Shown here piece after piece: positions 1 to 8,887 of a DNA stretch of 57,738 bases. The DNA comes from an uncultured Collinsella sp. Lineage in GTDB: Bacteria > Actinomycetota > Coriobacteriia > Coriobacteriales > Coriobacteriaceae. The notes beneath the pieces were generated by a model. That model searched no databases and had not been told where the DNA came from. It saw nothing but the letters and a program-made list of their open reading frames with translations. Every line of letters starts with the position of its first letter. Positions within the stretch are counted from its first letter, which is position 1. The position numbers and the translations under genes are program-made. The stretch spans positions 1 to 57,738 of the forward strand of contig CALEBN010000052.1 in assembly GCA_937943045.1 (NCBI GenBank). The letters run 5' to 3'.

Positions 1-237
1 AAGGAAAGCACTTAATGTGCTTTCCGTCTTGCGCAGGACTGTAGAGCAGCAAACTCAACCCGCGCCAGCCGGCCCCGGAGACCCTCCCTGCCGTCACTTG
101 CTTCAAAGACTTTGTTCCTCGCCGCTTCCGCGGCTCGAGGTCCCCGTTCTCCTCGGCGAGGTTGTCTAAGATTGTTGTTGAACTTCGGCCTTTGGCTCAA
201 AGAAAAACGGGAGATGCGATCTGCATCCCCCGTTTTT
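1..237 (-). other. Gene-poor edge with structured minus-strand sequence
   Basis: I see no convincing gene here. Read on the minus strand, the stretch is rich in pairing. It has an 8-bp CCTCGCCG/CGGCGAGG stem enclosing a GCCGC-GGAA-GCGGC hairpin with a GNRA-type loop. It ends at bases 3-25 in a perfect 9-bp hairpin (GGAAAGCAC/GTGCTTTCC) followed by T at the window edge. That layout would fit a small RNA with its own terminator. I could not match it to tmRNA, RNase P RNA, SRP RNA, a T-box or a common riboswitch. The only reading frame (TTG at 200) has no ribosome binding site and an arginine-rich, non-protein-like composition. Confidence 0.25.
203..237 (-). terminator. Terminator hairpin after the metallophosphoesterase gene
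   Basis: A stem of about 15 bp (AAAAACGGGAGATGC and its near-complement, one mismatch) has a 5-nt loop. T-runs lie on both outer sides, so it can work in either direction. It lies 8 bases beyond the stop codon of the minus-strand phosphoesterase gene. Confidence 0.8.
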
Positions 238-244
238 GTTGCAC

Positions 245-712
245 CTACTCTAGGTCAATAAATTTGATGCTCAGAATCTTGCCGCCCTTGACGAGCATTC
301 TGGCCATGGTGGGGCCTCGGGTGCCTCTTGGATAGCTGGCGCTGCCTGGGTTGAGGACCAAGCAGCGGCCCACTTGGGCTTCTTTGGTTACGTGGGTGTG
401 GCCGTTGATGGCTACGTCTACAGATCCCACCGGGAGGTCTTCACGGTAGTGGGCTACGGCAAACTTGAGGCCTTCGTAGGTAAAGAGTGCCAAGCGGTCC
501 ACATCGGGGCCGTAGTCGCGGTAGTAATCGTTATTGCCCAGCACCGCTCGCACGGGGGCGATGGTGCGCAGGTGCTCGTAATCCATCTCCGACGTAAGGT
601 CACCGGCGTGGATAATCAGATCCGCACCCTTAAGCTCGTCCAAGAGCGCAGGCGAAAGATAGCCGTGGGTGTCCGAGATAATGTCGATACGCTTGGCGCT
701 TGCACTGTTCAT
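245..712 (-). CDS. Metallophosphoesterase, YfcE/MJ0936 type
   Basis: A 155-residue protein of the calcineurin-like metallophosphoesterase superfamily, the small YfcE/MJ0936 phosphodiesterase group, expected to be cytosolic. The metal-ligand motifs appear in order: SDTHG near the N-terminus, HAGD, GNND, a central AHY and GHTH in the C-terminal half. Members hydrolyse phosphodiester model substrates with Mn or Ni; the physiological substrate is usually unknown. I chose the ATG at 712 because a GGAAGGG ribosome binding site precedes it, whereas the in-frame upstream codons encode residues unlike the family. The upstream gene ends in its own terminator (750-799), so this gene probably has its own promoter in that gap. 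The family call is secure; the substrate is not known. Confidence 0.88.
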   Translation of the reverse strand: MNSASAKRIDIISDTHGYLSPALLDELKGADLIIHAGDLTSEMDYEHLRTIAPVRAVLGNNDYYRDYGPDVDRLALFTYEGLKFAVAHYREDLPVGSVDVAINGHTHVTKEAQVGRCLVLNPGSASYPRGTRGPTMARMLVKGGKILSIKFIDLE

Positions 713-749
713 GGGATCCCTTCCGCAAAAAGATTTGGTGCATTCATGC

Positions 750-799
750 AAAAAGCCCCACGGCTCCGCAGACGATTTTGGTCTACAGGGCTGCGGGGC
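750..799 (-). terminator. Terminator of the GT/LytS/LytTR operon
   Basis: Long GC-rich imperfect hairpin (GGCCCCGCAG...TGGGGC) followed on the minus strand by TTTTT, just past the response regulator stop at 807. It separates that operon from the phosphoesterase gene. Confidence 0.75.
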
Positions 800-806
800 C
801 GGTGTA

Positions 807-1523
807 CTAGAGGCTCAGGGCCTTTTTGAGCGGTACGACGCGACGGCGCGAAACCGGTACGCGTTCGTCGACGCCCGTAATGCCCAGCTGGATAGCGCCC
901 GAGGGAACCGTCTCGACGTCGGTGACACACGCCAAGTTGACGATATAGCGGCGGTGAACGCGGAAGAAGCCAAAGTCGCAGAGCTTGGCCTCGAACTGTG
1001 CCAGCGAGGTCGTGGACAAAAAGCGGTCATCGACCGTATAAATACAGGAGTAATCGTCCTTGGCCATAATAAAGCGAATGTCGTCCACGGGGATGAGGAC
1101 CTTGCGGCCGCCCTTTTCCACCGGGATGCGCTCGATGGTCACCTTGCTGTCCGTGACAGGCTTGGCGCGTTGCATAACCTTATCGATCGCTCGATCCAGG
1201 CGAGCCTCCTCGACCGGCTTCATCAGATAGTCGACGGCATCCACATCAAACGCCTCGACCGCATGATCGCTGTACGCGGTTACGAATACGATCGCCGGCG
1301 GATTCTTGAGCTTATGCAGTGCCTCGGCAAGTTGCAGACCCGAAGCGCCAGGCATCGAGATATCGAGGAACACAACATCGACGCGGCTCTCCATAAGCAT
1401 CTCGATAGCGGAGCGAACGCTCGACGCTTCTGTGATCGTGCCGATCTTGCCCGTCTGCTCGAGCAAGAAGCGAAGTTCCGAACGGGCCGGGGCCTCATCA
1501 TCCACAATCATCGCACGCAGCAT
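807..1523 (-). CDS. LytTR-family response regulator
   Basis: A 238-residue response regulator. Residues 1-120 form a receiver domain: acidic pair in MIVDDE, the phospho-acceptor aspartate in VVFLDISMPG, threonine in FVTAY and lysine in YLMKPVEE. Residues about 135-238 form a LytTR DNA-binding domain, with the family signature FFRVHRRYIVN and the end VPVSRRR. The ATG at 1523 is preferred over an upstream in-frame TTG because an AAAGG motif precedes it. It lies 72 bases downstream of the LytS-type kinase (1596-2939) and is surely its partner. Family members usually bind direct repeats upstream of membrane or cell-envelope genes. Targets cannot be read from the sequence. Confidence 0.93.
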   Translation of the reverse strand: MLRAMIVDDEAPARSELRFLLEQTGKIGTITEASSVRSAIEMLMESRVDVVFLDISMPGASGLQLAEALHKLKNPPAIVFVTAYSDHAVEAFDVDAVDYLMKPVEEARLDRAIDKVMQRAKPVTDSKVTIERIPVEKGGRKVLIPVDDIRFIMAKDDYSCIYTVDDRFLSTTSLAQFEAKLCDFGFFRVHRRYIVNLACVTDVETVPSGAIQLGITGVDERVPVSRRRVVPLKKALSL

Positions 1524-1595
1524 AGGGATAAAACCTTTCGTCAACTAACTACGTCGGGCATCCGCCAACTAGCGTTAAACCCGTAACCTATCATT

Positions 1596-2939
1596 CTACT
1601 CTTGAATGTCGAAGATGCTCTCCGACAAATCGAGATGCAGGAGCACTTTAGCGCCCTTGCCCGGAGCCGATTCGACGCGTGTATAAGAGTGCGGTCCATA
1701 AAAGCGATGGATGCGCTCCGAAATATTGTGCATGGCCACACCGGCGCCGCCGCCCTGCGGGGAGCTGGCGTCGGGACGGGCGGAGCGTTCGTCAAACAGT
1801 CTGGCAGCGGTGCCTTCGTCCATGCCCACGCCGTTATCGGCGACCACAATCAAAATCGCATCTTCGCCATCCCTGTGGACCGACACGTCGATCCTCAGTG
1901 CATCGTCGTCGCCCATACCATGGCGCACGGCATTCTCGACGATTGGCTGGATTACAAATGCCGGCACCAGCGTGTCCTCGACGTCCTCGGACACGTCGAA
2001 GGTCGCCAGCACGCGATCCTCGCCAAAGCGCGCCTTCTCAAACGTCAGGTAGCGCTTGGTCTGCGCGACCTCGCGCGACACGGGAATGAGCGAGCCCGAA
2101 TTGTCGAGCGTGGCGCGATAGAACGAGGAGAACTCGCGCAGCAGCTCGCGGGCGCGCAGCGGATCGGTACGCGTAAACGACGCGATGGTGTTGAGCGTGT
2201 TGAACAGAAAATGCGGGTTGATCTGTGCCTGCAGGGCACGCACCTCGGCACGGGCCGTGAGCTCCTTTTGCACCTCGAGCTCGTGGATGGCGAGCTGCGT
2301 GGACAGGATCTCGGCAAAACCCGAGGCAAGCGCGTACTGAGTGCGGTCGACGGCACGCGGGGTCTTGTAGTAGAACTTGAGCGTGCCGACGGTGCGGTCG
2401 CCCACCTTGATAGGAGCGATGATACCGGCAGGAACATGGTTGTGCGAGCCATCCGAGCCCACCACGTCCACCACACGGTTGAACGACTGGACGATACCGT
2501 GCTCGATGACGTAGCGCGTGGCAAGTGTGTGGATGGGCGAATCGGGCAGCAGCTTTTCCTCAAACTCGCCCGCGCAGGCCAGCACGTTGCTCTCGTCGGT
2601 GATGGCAACCGTCATGGCACGCGTCTCGGGCAAAATGCGCTGGCACACCAGACGCGCCGACTCCTGCGTCAGACCGCCTTTGATGTCCTCGAGCATGGCA
2701 GAGGCCACCGAGAGTGTCTCTTCGGTGTACTGCGAACGCACCGAATCGGGATTGAGCGTCAAATAGATAAAAATGCACAGAAAGATGCACAGCAGTGCGC
2801 AGGCGACCACGGTCGCGATCGGCTCGATTCCAGTCGCCAGGGCAAAAATAAAGTACACCAGCACGCAAATGGCGCAGACAACGGCGATCACGCGAAAGAT
2901 AGATATTGAGTTATCGCGCTGGGCGCGGCGGTCGATCAT
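1596..2939 (-). CDS. LytS/YehU-type sensor histidine kinase
   Basis: A 447-residue membrane kinase. Two hydrophobic helices lie at about residues 15-65. A GAF-like sensor region follows (about 80-225), then a His_kinase domain with the phospho-acceptor motif QINPHFLFNTLN near residue 245. The C-terminal HATPase domain has VIQPIVENAVRHG (N box) and DNGVGMDEG (G box). It lacks the 5-6-helix LytS transmembrane sensor, so the signal is probably read by the short membrane part or the GAF-like domain. Its start codon overlaps the stop of the glycosyltransferase gene (ATGA), implying translational coupling. A paralogue with the same architecture sits at 7465-8856. The input signal is unknown. Confidence 0.92.
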   Translation of the reverse strand: MIDRRAQRDNSISIFRVIAVVCAICVLVYFIFALATGIEPIATVVACALLCIFLCIFIYLTLNPDSVRSQYTEETLSVASAMLEDIKGGLTQESARLVCQRILPETRAMTVAITDESNVLACAGEFEEKLLPDSPIHTLATRYVIEHGIVQSFNRVVDVVGSDGSHNHVPAGIIAPIKVGDRTVGTLKFYYKTPRAVDRTQYALASGFAEILSTQLAIHELEVQKELTARAEVRALQAQINPHFLFNTLNTIASFTRTDPLRARELLREFSSFYRATLDNSGSLIPVSREVAQTKRYLTFEKARFGEDRVLATFDVSEDVEDTLVPAFVIQPIVENAVRHGMGDDDALRIDVSVHRDGEDAILIVVADNGVGMDEGTAARLFDERSARPDASSPQGGGAGVAMHNISERIHRFYGPHSYTRVESAPGKGAKVLLHLDLSESIFDIQE

Positions 2940-4123
2940 TCAGTCCCCTCCAGGATGCTGGTCAGTTGTGCGTCGCGCCAGAGCCCGTCCATGATCTTGG
3001 GCCAGAAGCTCTGAAAACGCAGGTAGCTTGCGGCGTTTTGACGCGCGTAGGTCTTGGCCTCGTCAATACCGTGCCGCCAAATGCGCAGGTACCCCTCGTG
3101 CTCGCGGGTAAACATGCTGCGAACCATGGCGGTCTTGCGCACGCGGTCGTCGAGCTCGCGCGAAATCCACGGGCCCGGATAGGGCATGAGCGACGCGGCC
3201 GTGACGGGAACGAGCTCCTGCTGGTGCGCGGCAAATGTCAGCTTGGCACGCTCGTAGTACCAACGGTACACATCCTGCATAAAGCGCGGCGAGCGCTTCT
3301 CGGACTCGGGCGGCAGGTGACGAACGACCCACTCGTTGTCAAACCACACGTCGTAGCCAAACATGCGCATGTTAAAAAGGTAATCTAGGTCCTCGCCTCG
3401 GGTGATAAACGGGTCAAACGCCACACGGGTAAAGGCGCGGGCATGAAGTGCCACAAGGCCGCCGCACACGTAGTTTGAACGCGAAATACGGGTGCCCGAG
3501 AGCGCCTTTTTCATCCAGCGATTAAACTCGATGCGTTTGGTCCACCAACGATGGCAAATGCCCACCTTGTCTGTGGGCGCCAACGGCGATCCGTCTCGAT
3601 CGTAAAAGTAACCGCTCTTAACCAAAATCGGCAGGCCTTGACGCGTCTGCTGGCCCAGTGCATAGGTCGCGCGCTTCATAAAGTCGGCATCGATAACGGT
3701 CTCGTCGTCATCCAAAAAGACAACGGCATCGTGGCCGAGCACCGCAGCGCAGGCAAGCCCCATATTGCGAATGGCGCCGTATCCGCGCAGACTCACGCAC
3801 TCGCCCGAGCCCTTGGGAGCAATCTGCGCCACACGGTCGGCGATACGCGATGCCTGGGTGTTGGTAACCACGGTGACCTTGAGCGAAGGGTGCGCGTCGA
3901 CGATTTCGTGGACGCGCTTCGACACATCAGCCGTGACCGAGATGGGGCAGACCACCAAAAGGATAATCCTCGGAATGTCGTGCACCTGCTCGAGCGAGGC
4001 CAGGCAGCGGTCGAGCTCGGGATTGGTGGCGTTGAGCTTCGTCGAGTGGTCATAGACGCCGGGAGCGTTTACATGGGCCTCGTCGTCTGCCCAATATGTT
4101 GGAATCACAACCGTGGCGTTCAT
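2936..4123 (-). CDS. Glycosyltransferase family 2-like protein
   Basis: A 395-residue GT-A fold glycosyltransferase. The N-terminus MNATVVIPTYW is the usual first strand. A Rossmann-like nucleotide-binding half follows, with the metal/nucleotide motif VVFLDDDET near residue 150. An acceptor half carries GEDLDYLFNMRM and an arginine/tryptophan-rich C-terminus. No membrane helix is evident. The ATG at 4123 follows a strong GGGAGGGAAGG ribosome binding site; upstream in-frame codons lack one. It is the first gene of an operon with the LytS/LytTR pair (4-base overlap), so it may modify an envelope polymer under their control. Donor and acceptor are unknown. Confidence 0.8.
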   Translation of the reverse strand: MNATVVIPTYWADDEAHVNAPGVYDHSTKLNATNPELDRCLASLEQVHDIPRIILLVVCPISVTADVSKRVHEIVDAHPSLKVTVVTNTQASRIADRVAQIAPKGSGECVSLRGYGAIRNMGLACAAVLGHDAVVFLDDDETVIDADFMKRATYALGQQTRQGLPILVKSGYFYDRDGSPLAPTDKVGICHRWWTKRIEFNRWMKKALSGTRISRSNYVCGGLVALHARAFTRVAFDPFITRGEDLDYLFNMRMFGYDVWFDNEWVVRHLPPESEKRSPRFMQDVYRWYYERAKLTFAAHQQELVPVTAASLMPYPGPWISRELDDRVRKTAMVRSMFTREHEGYLRIWRHGIDEAKTYARQNAASYLRFQSFWPKIMDGLWRDAQLTSILEGTE

Positions 4124-4143
4124 GCCTTCCCTCCCTGCAACAC

Positions 4144-4179
4144 AAAAACGGGGCGCCGCCAAACACAGGCGACGCCCCG
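4144..4179 (-). terminator. Hairpin with T-run between the MFS gene and the GT operon
   Basis: A 12-bp GC stem (CGGGGCGTCGCC with one mismatch) is followed by CGTTTTTG on the minus strand. It could end the MFS transcript, which stops at 4294. It also lies between a plausible -10 box (TATGAT, 4197-4202) and the glycosyltransferase ribosome binding site, so it may act as a leader attenuator. Confidence 0.65.
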
Positions 4180-4293
4180 CGACCTAGCTGATTCCATCAT
4201 ACCCACTTGGGCAAATCATTGCTCGCAAGTCGCAATGTTTATTGCGGATAACCCCAAAAGAGTACCGTGGACAGGCACAATAGCCGCTCGCTC

Positions 4294-5553
4294 CTATGCG
4301 GCATGCTCCGCCGCCCGAGTCATGCGGGACAGGCGGACCAGCAGCATAAAGCCAACGATCAGCAGCACGCCAATGGAAAGGACGCCCAGCGACGGGTTGC
4401 CGGTCAGCGAGGTGACGATCGACACCAGGAAGGTGCCCATAACGCTTGCATAACGACCAAAGATGTCAAAGAAGCCGTAGTACTCGTTGGACTTTTCCTT
4501 GGGGATAATGCGGCCAAAGTAGCTACGGCTGAGCGCCTGCACGCCGCCCTGGAACAGGCCGACCATAATGGCAAGCACCCAGAACTCAAAGGCGGTCTTT
4601 AGGAAGAACGCGGCGAACAGCACAATGCCCATGTAGGCGGCAACGGCCACCAGGATCATGTTGAGCGTGCCCACGCGTCCGGCGAGCTTGCCGTAGATGA
4701 TGGCAGACGGAAAAGCCACAAACTGCGTAACGAGCAGCGCCAGGACAAGCTGTGTCGAATCGATACCCAAAGCTGAGCCGTAACTGGTGGCCATGGAAAT
4801 GACCGTGTGGACACCATCGATATAGAAGAAGAACGCGACCATGTAGACCAGCACGGTCTTGTTGTGGGCGATCTCGCGCATGGTGTGTCCGACCTCGGAG
4901 AACACACCGCCCACGATGTGGCCGATGGTGTCCTCGGGACCGCGCTCGCGACCGTACTTTTGCTTATAGGTGCGAATGAGCGGCAGAGTAAAGATGAGCC
5001 ACCAGGCACCAGTGATGATAAACGACAGACGCGTTGCCAGCATGGTGGGGACACCAAGAGCGGGGCCACCCATGATGAGCGCCAGGCAGATGATGAACGG
5101 CACGGTGGAACCGATGTAGCCCCAGGCATAGCCCGAGCTGGACACGGCGTCCATGCGCTCGTCGGTGGTAATGTCGGGCAGCATGGCGTCGTAGAACGTC
5201 ATAGAAGAGTTAAGGCCGATGGTGCACAGCACGTACACGGTCAAAAATGCCATGGCGGACATTGGGATAGCCTGCGCCAGGCAAAGAACCAGGCCCGTGA
5301 GGAAGAAACCCAAGAAGAACTTGATCTTGTTGCCGGCGTAATCGGCAAGCGCGCCCAGAATGGGCATGAGCATGGCAATGACCAGCGAGGCGATCGTCTG
5401 CGCGTTGCCCCAAGCGACCACCAGGTCTGCCGAGGAAGCACCGGTATTGATGGCGTTAAAGTAGATGGGCACCACCGAGGTATTGAGCAACACGAGGGCC
5501 GAATTGCCCACATCGTACATAACCCAGTTACGCTCGAGCTTGGTGTATTTCAT
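4294..5553 (-). CDS. MFS transporter, UMF1/Atg22-like
   Basis: A 419-residue polytopic membrane protein with about 12 hydrophobic helices. The start (KLERNWVMYDVGNSALVLL) matches the UMF1/Atg22-like branch of the major facilitator superfamily, as do the charged loop after helix 6 and the segment SRSYFGRIIPKEKSNEYYG. Related proteins are often annotated as permeases for amino acids or nucleosides, but few bacterial members have proven substrates. The ATG at 5553 has AAAGGG eight bases upstream; an in-frame upstream GTG is less well placed. It sits alone between the two kinase/regulator loci. Confidence 0.85.
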   Translation of the reverse strand: MKYTKLERNWVMYDVGNSALVLLNTSVVPIYFNAINTGASSADLVVAWGNAQTIASLVIAMLMPILGALADYAGNKIKFFLGFFLTGLVLCLAQAIPMSAMAFLTVYVLCTIGLNSSMTFYDAMLPDITTDERMDAVSSSGYAWGYIGSTVPFIICLALIMGGPALGVPTMLATRLSFIITGAWWLIFTLPLIRTYKQKYGRERGPEDTIGHIVGGVFSEVGHTMREIAHNKTVLVYMVAFFFYIDGVHTVISMATSYGSALGIDSTQLVLALLVTQFVAFPSAIIYGKLAGRVGTLNMILVAVAAYMGIVLFAAFFLKTAFEFWVLAIMVGLFQGGVQALSRSYFGRIIPKEKSNEYYGFFDIFGRYASVMGTFLVSIVTSLTGNPSLGVLSIGVLLIVGFMLLVRLSRMTRAAEHAA

Positions 5554-5654
5554 GGACAGGGCCCTTTCGTATTCGCCCAATATGCAGTTAGTTCATCGTA
5601 CCCCAATTGCACAGAGGCACCGGTAAGGATTCGGCAAAGGGGCGCGCACGGACC

Positions 5655-6599
5655 CTACTCCTCGCGGTCGAACTCCTCGTCGGCGTCGAGTACGCGGCCG
5701 CTATAGTTGATATGGCCGGTCACGGCATCCATGTCACCGGTCTCGATAAAGCGGGCAACGGTGAGCTCGTAATCGGTCAGCGCGCGCTCAAAGACTTCGG
5801 GGAAGCTCTCGGTCGAGACCTCATCGGTAAAGGGGTTCTTCCATGTCAGGTGGCCCAGGTTACCGGTGCGCTCGGGCAGCTCCGTCGTCACGCGATGGGC
5901 AAGGCCGTCGAGCAGCGAGTAGTCATGCACCAAGCCCTCAACCAGGGCAATCGCGCGCGTCTTTACCGAGCCGGCCGGCTCAATGGTGCGATAGAGCATC
6001 TGCATGTCCGAGACGGCGCCGGCGTACTCCCCCGCCGGGATGTCGATACCGTACACGCGCCCGGCGATGTAGCTCATCAGCACGCCGGCCACACGGTTGA
6101 TGCGGTCGGTGGTGACGATCTCGCCCGCCGGCGGATAATCCTCGACCGTGGCACCGTCGCGCTTGAGCTGTAGCATCAGCACGTCCAGATCGCTTTCGAG
6201 CACGGCGTGAACTTGGCTGCCCGAAGCCTCGAGCTCGGGGGCGGAATCTACAATGCCAAACTGCTGCTCGTAGACAAAGGGGTGGGCATTGCGGTCGAGC
6301 ACATAGTGCGACAGCAGGCCCAACGCAAAGGCGCGACCCAGGTTGGCATCGCGCGGCTGCAGGTGCGACACGCCGTCGCGCAGGCACGAGAACTGGCGCG
6401 ACATGCGCGAGCGATGCATGACCTGGGCAAGCGACGTGCAGTCGGAAATGCGCGGCGTGAGCATGTGGAAGAAAAACGGGTCGGGACCTTGGTTTCCCAG
6501 GATAAAGGCGATGCGTTCCTCGTCGGACGTAATAACGCCCTGCGGAAGACGGTCGATGCTTTCCTCGCCAAACAGATGATGCGTAATGAGCGCGGGCAT
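5655..6599 (-). CDS. Zinc-dependent phospholipase C-like protein
   Basis: A 314-residue protein resembling the zinc-dependent phospholipase C / S1-P1 nuclease fold family (Zn_dep_PLPC). Histidines and acidic residues expected as zinc ligands are visible: ALITHHLFGEE at the start, LGNQGPDPFFFH, LGLLSHYVLDRNAHPFVYEQ and the later HAVLESDLD. No signal peptide or membrane helix is seen, so it is probably cytosolic, as many actinobacterial and clostridial homologues are. The ATG at 6599 has AAAGGA at good spacing. It follows the second LytTR regulator by 92 bases and could be co-transcribed. Substrate and true activity are unknown. Confidence 0.7.
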   Translation of the reverse strand: MPALITHHLFGEESIDRLPQGVITSDEERIAFILGNQGPDPFFFHMLTPRISDCTSLAQVMHRSRMSRQFSCLRDGVSHLQPRDANLGRAFALGLLSHYVLDRNAHPFVYEQQFGIVDSAPELEASGSQVHAVLESDLDVLMLQLKRDGATVEDYPPAGEIVTTDRINRVAGVLMSYIAGRVYGIDIPAGEYAGAVSDMQMLYRTIEPAGSVKTRAIALVEGLVHDYSLLDGLAHRVTTELPERTGNLGHLTWKNPFTDEVSTESFPEVFERALTDYELTVARFIETGDMDAVTGHINYSGRVLDADEEFDREE

Positions 6600-6691
6600 A
6601 ATGATCCTTTCGATTTCATTCGATGTCACCCATTATGCCCACCGCACGGTCATGCCAAACCTGCGGCGGTAAACGATGGCATGCAGACTGC

Positions 6692-7426
6692 CTACGCAAG
6701 CCCCAAGTGCGCCTTGACCTCGGCAGCGCGACGACGGGACACAGGCACCGTCGAGGTTACGCGATCGAGTCTGAGCTCCATAAGACCCGTGGAGCCGATC
6801 TCGACATTGTGCACGTCTTCCAAATTGACCAGATAACTGCGGTGGACACGGATAAAGCCCTCGGAGGCCAAGCGACGCTCGAGCGAGGAAATCGACTCAT
6901 TGATCAGGTATGTTCCCTCGGCGCAGACGACGTTGCAAAAATCGGCGCGCGCCTCAAAGTAGCAGACATCCGCCACGGGAATGAACACCTTTTTGCCCCC
7001 GCGGTCCACCGTCAGGCGCAAAGGCTGGCGCGGAGCATGGACGACACGGCGAGTGCCCAAGGCGACCTCGATCTTGTCGAGCGCCTTTGACAAGCGGGCA
7101 TCCTCGACCGGTTTGACGATGTAATCGACAGCATCGAGGTTATAGGCATCAGCCGCATACTCGGCAAATGCCGTCACAAACACCACGACCGGCGGCGTCT
7201 TTAGGTTCTGCAGCGTCTCGGCAAGCTCAATTCCCGAGCGACCGGGCATGGTAATGTCTAAAAACAGCACGTCGGGCTTGTTCGACAGAATCGACTCCAC
7301 GGCTTCGGTGACATTGCCCGCCTCGGCAATCTGACCAACGCGCGTATCCTTTTCCAACAGATAGCGTAGCTCAGCTCTAATGGGAGGCTCGTCATCAACC
7401 ACCAAGATGTTCCAGCCTTCGGACAT
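6692..7426 (-). CDS. LytTR-family response regulator (second copy)
   Basis: A 244-residue receiver plus LytTR protein, clearly paralogous to the one at 807-1523. Receiver landmarks are ILVVDDEPP, VLFLDITMPG (phospho-acceptor), VVFVTAFAEY and YIVKPVED. The LytTR half holds GFIRVHRSYLVN and the terminal TVPVSRRRA. Its gene is 38 bases downstream of the partner kinase (7465-8856). The receiver surfaces of the two regulators differ enough that cross-talk need not occur. Targets are unknown. Confidence 0.93.
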   Translation of the reverse strand: MSEGWNILVVDDEPPIRAELRYLLEKDTRVGQIAEAGNVTEAVESILSNKPDVLFLDITMPGRSGIELAETLQNLKTPPVVVFVTAFAEYAADAYNLDAVDYIVKPVEDARLSKALDKIEVALGTRRVVHAPRQPLRLTVDRGGKKVFIPVADVCYFEARADFCNVVCAEGTYLINESISSLERRLASEGFIRVHRSYLVNLEDVHNVEIGSTGLMELRLDRVTSTVPVSRRRAAEVKAHLGLA

Positions 7427-7464
7427 ATGCGCTTCCCCTCTTTTTCTCTCAATCCAACCGCATG

Positions 7465-8856
7465 CTACACCGTTAGCGGCGCCGGCTCATGCGGCTCGCC
7501 GTTCAACTCAACGATGACCTGTGTTCCCACGCCCTCCTGGGACTTCACGCGCATGCCAGAATCTTCTCCGTAAAAGAAATGGATGCGCTGAAGCACGTTG
7601 AAGAGCGCCAGGCCGCAACCTCGCTTGATGGAGCCGTCGGCGGTAATGCTCTCGGGCTCCTCTCGGCGATGCTGCTCAAACAGATGCGCGCAAACTTCTT
7701 CGCTCATCCCGATGCCGTCGTCTTCGACGATGATCTCCAAGCCGTCATCGGTCTCAAAAGCCCTAACACGAATAGAAAGCGGCTCGGTCTCGCGCTGCGC
7801 ATGCTTGATGCAGTTTTCGAGCAGCGGCTGCAAGATAAATGGCGGCACCAGGCTGTCGCGCACCTCAAAGTCGATGTCGACCGAAACGCGCAGACGGCCG
7901 TCGCCATACCGGGCCTGCATAAGATTGATATAACGAGTACCCTGTTCCACCTCGTGCTCGAGCGTGGTGAGCGTATCGGAATCAGAAAGCGTCTGACGAT
8001 AATAGTTGGAAAAGTCGATCAGCAGCGATCGCGCCTTGTCGGGCTCGGTTCGAACGAGCGACACGATCGTGCTAATGGTATTGAATAGAAAATGCGGGTC
8101 GACCTGCGACTGCAGGGCGCGAAGCTCAACGCGGGCCGTGAGCTCGTCCTGGCGCTCGAGCTCAAAGCTGGCGAGCTGCGTGGAAATTAGATCGGCAAAA
8201 CCCGAGGCAAGGGCCGTCTGGCGCATATCGATGCTGCTCAGGCGGGGGTAATACAGCTCGAGCGTGCCCACGCAATGCCCGCGCACGGTAAGCGGCGCGA
8301 CAATGCCGGCGCGCAGGCGGGGAAAATAGCCGCCCGTCTCATTGGAGGCGTCACGCGAAAACACGCTCTGCTCGCCCGTCTCAATCACGTTGAGCGTGGT
8401 CTTGAGCACCACCGGGGTGCCGGCAGGGCACTTTGCCGAGTCCTCGCCCCAGCTTGCCAGCACCTGCTTGCCGTCGGTAAAGCAAATGGCAGAGGCGATG
8501 GTCTCGGACAGGATGATTTTAGAGGCGCCCAGGGCCGCTTCGGGCGTAAGGCCGCGCGACGTGTAGGCGAATATTTTTGATGCGATGGCGAGCGTACGGT
8601 CGGTTGCGCTCGATGTGAGGTCGTCGGGAACCACAAAGACATACGAGAAGAAGAAGCACAGCATGACCATGCCGGCGATGACGACGACGCCCGGAACGGG
8701 ATTGGGGTTATCGGTTAAATCCCAGATAAGCAGCAGGATAAGCGCCGGAACGACAACACCGAGCAGGATGGCCTGGACCACATGCTGGGCCGTACGAAAG
8801 ACCTTGGTAGAGTTGTAGCTCTTGCCCAGAATCAGCCTGTTTAAATCCACCGTCAT
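7465..8856 (-). CDS. LytS/YehU-type sensor histidine kinase (second copy)
   Basis: A 463-residue kinase with two membrane helices (about residues 25-75), a GAF-like region and a His_kinase domain with LQSQVDPHFLFNTISTI (phospho-acceptor near residue 255). The HATPase domain has ILQPLLENCIKHA and EDDGIGMSEE. The order is the same as in the kinase at 1596-2939. The start is uncertain by two codons: an AGGGG motif abuts the ATG at 8856, while the in-frame GTG at 8850 lies at a better distance from it. The locus is a kinase/regulator duplication, without the glycosyltransferase found at the other copy. The signal is unknown. Confidence 0.9.
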   Translation of the reverse strand: MTVDLNRLILGKSYNSTKVFRTAQHVVQAILLGVVVPALILLLIWDLTDNPNPVPGVVVIAGMVMLCFFFSYVFVVPDDLTSSATDRTLAIASKIFAYTSRGLTPEAALGASKIILSETIASAICFTDGKQVLASWGEDSAKCPAGTPVVLKTTLNVIETGEQSVFSRDASNETGGYFPRLRAGIVAPLTVRGHCVGTLELYYPRLSSIDMRQTALASGFADLISTQLASFELERQDELTARVELRALQSQVDPHFLFNTISTIVSLVRTEPDKARSLLIDFSNYYRQTLSDSDTLTTLEHEVEQGTRYINLMQARYGDGRLRVSVDIDFEVRDSLVPPFILQPLLENCIKHAQRETEPLSIRVRAFETDDGLEIIVEDDGIGMSEEVCAHLFEQHRREEPESITADGSIKRGCGLALFNVLQRIHFFYGEDSGMRVKSQEGVGTQVIVELNGEPHEPAPLTV

Positions 8857-8887
8857 CCCCTTTTATCTACCGCACCGATAGCAATAA

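Noticed and set aside
12..200. 62-codon minus-strand frame starting with TTG
   Set aside because: No ribosome binding site and Arg-rich composition; structured RNA or non-coding sequence is more likely.
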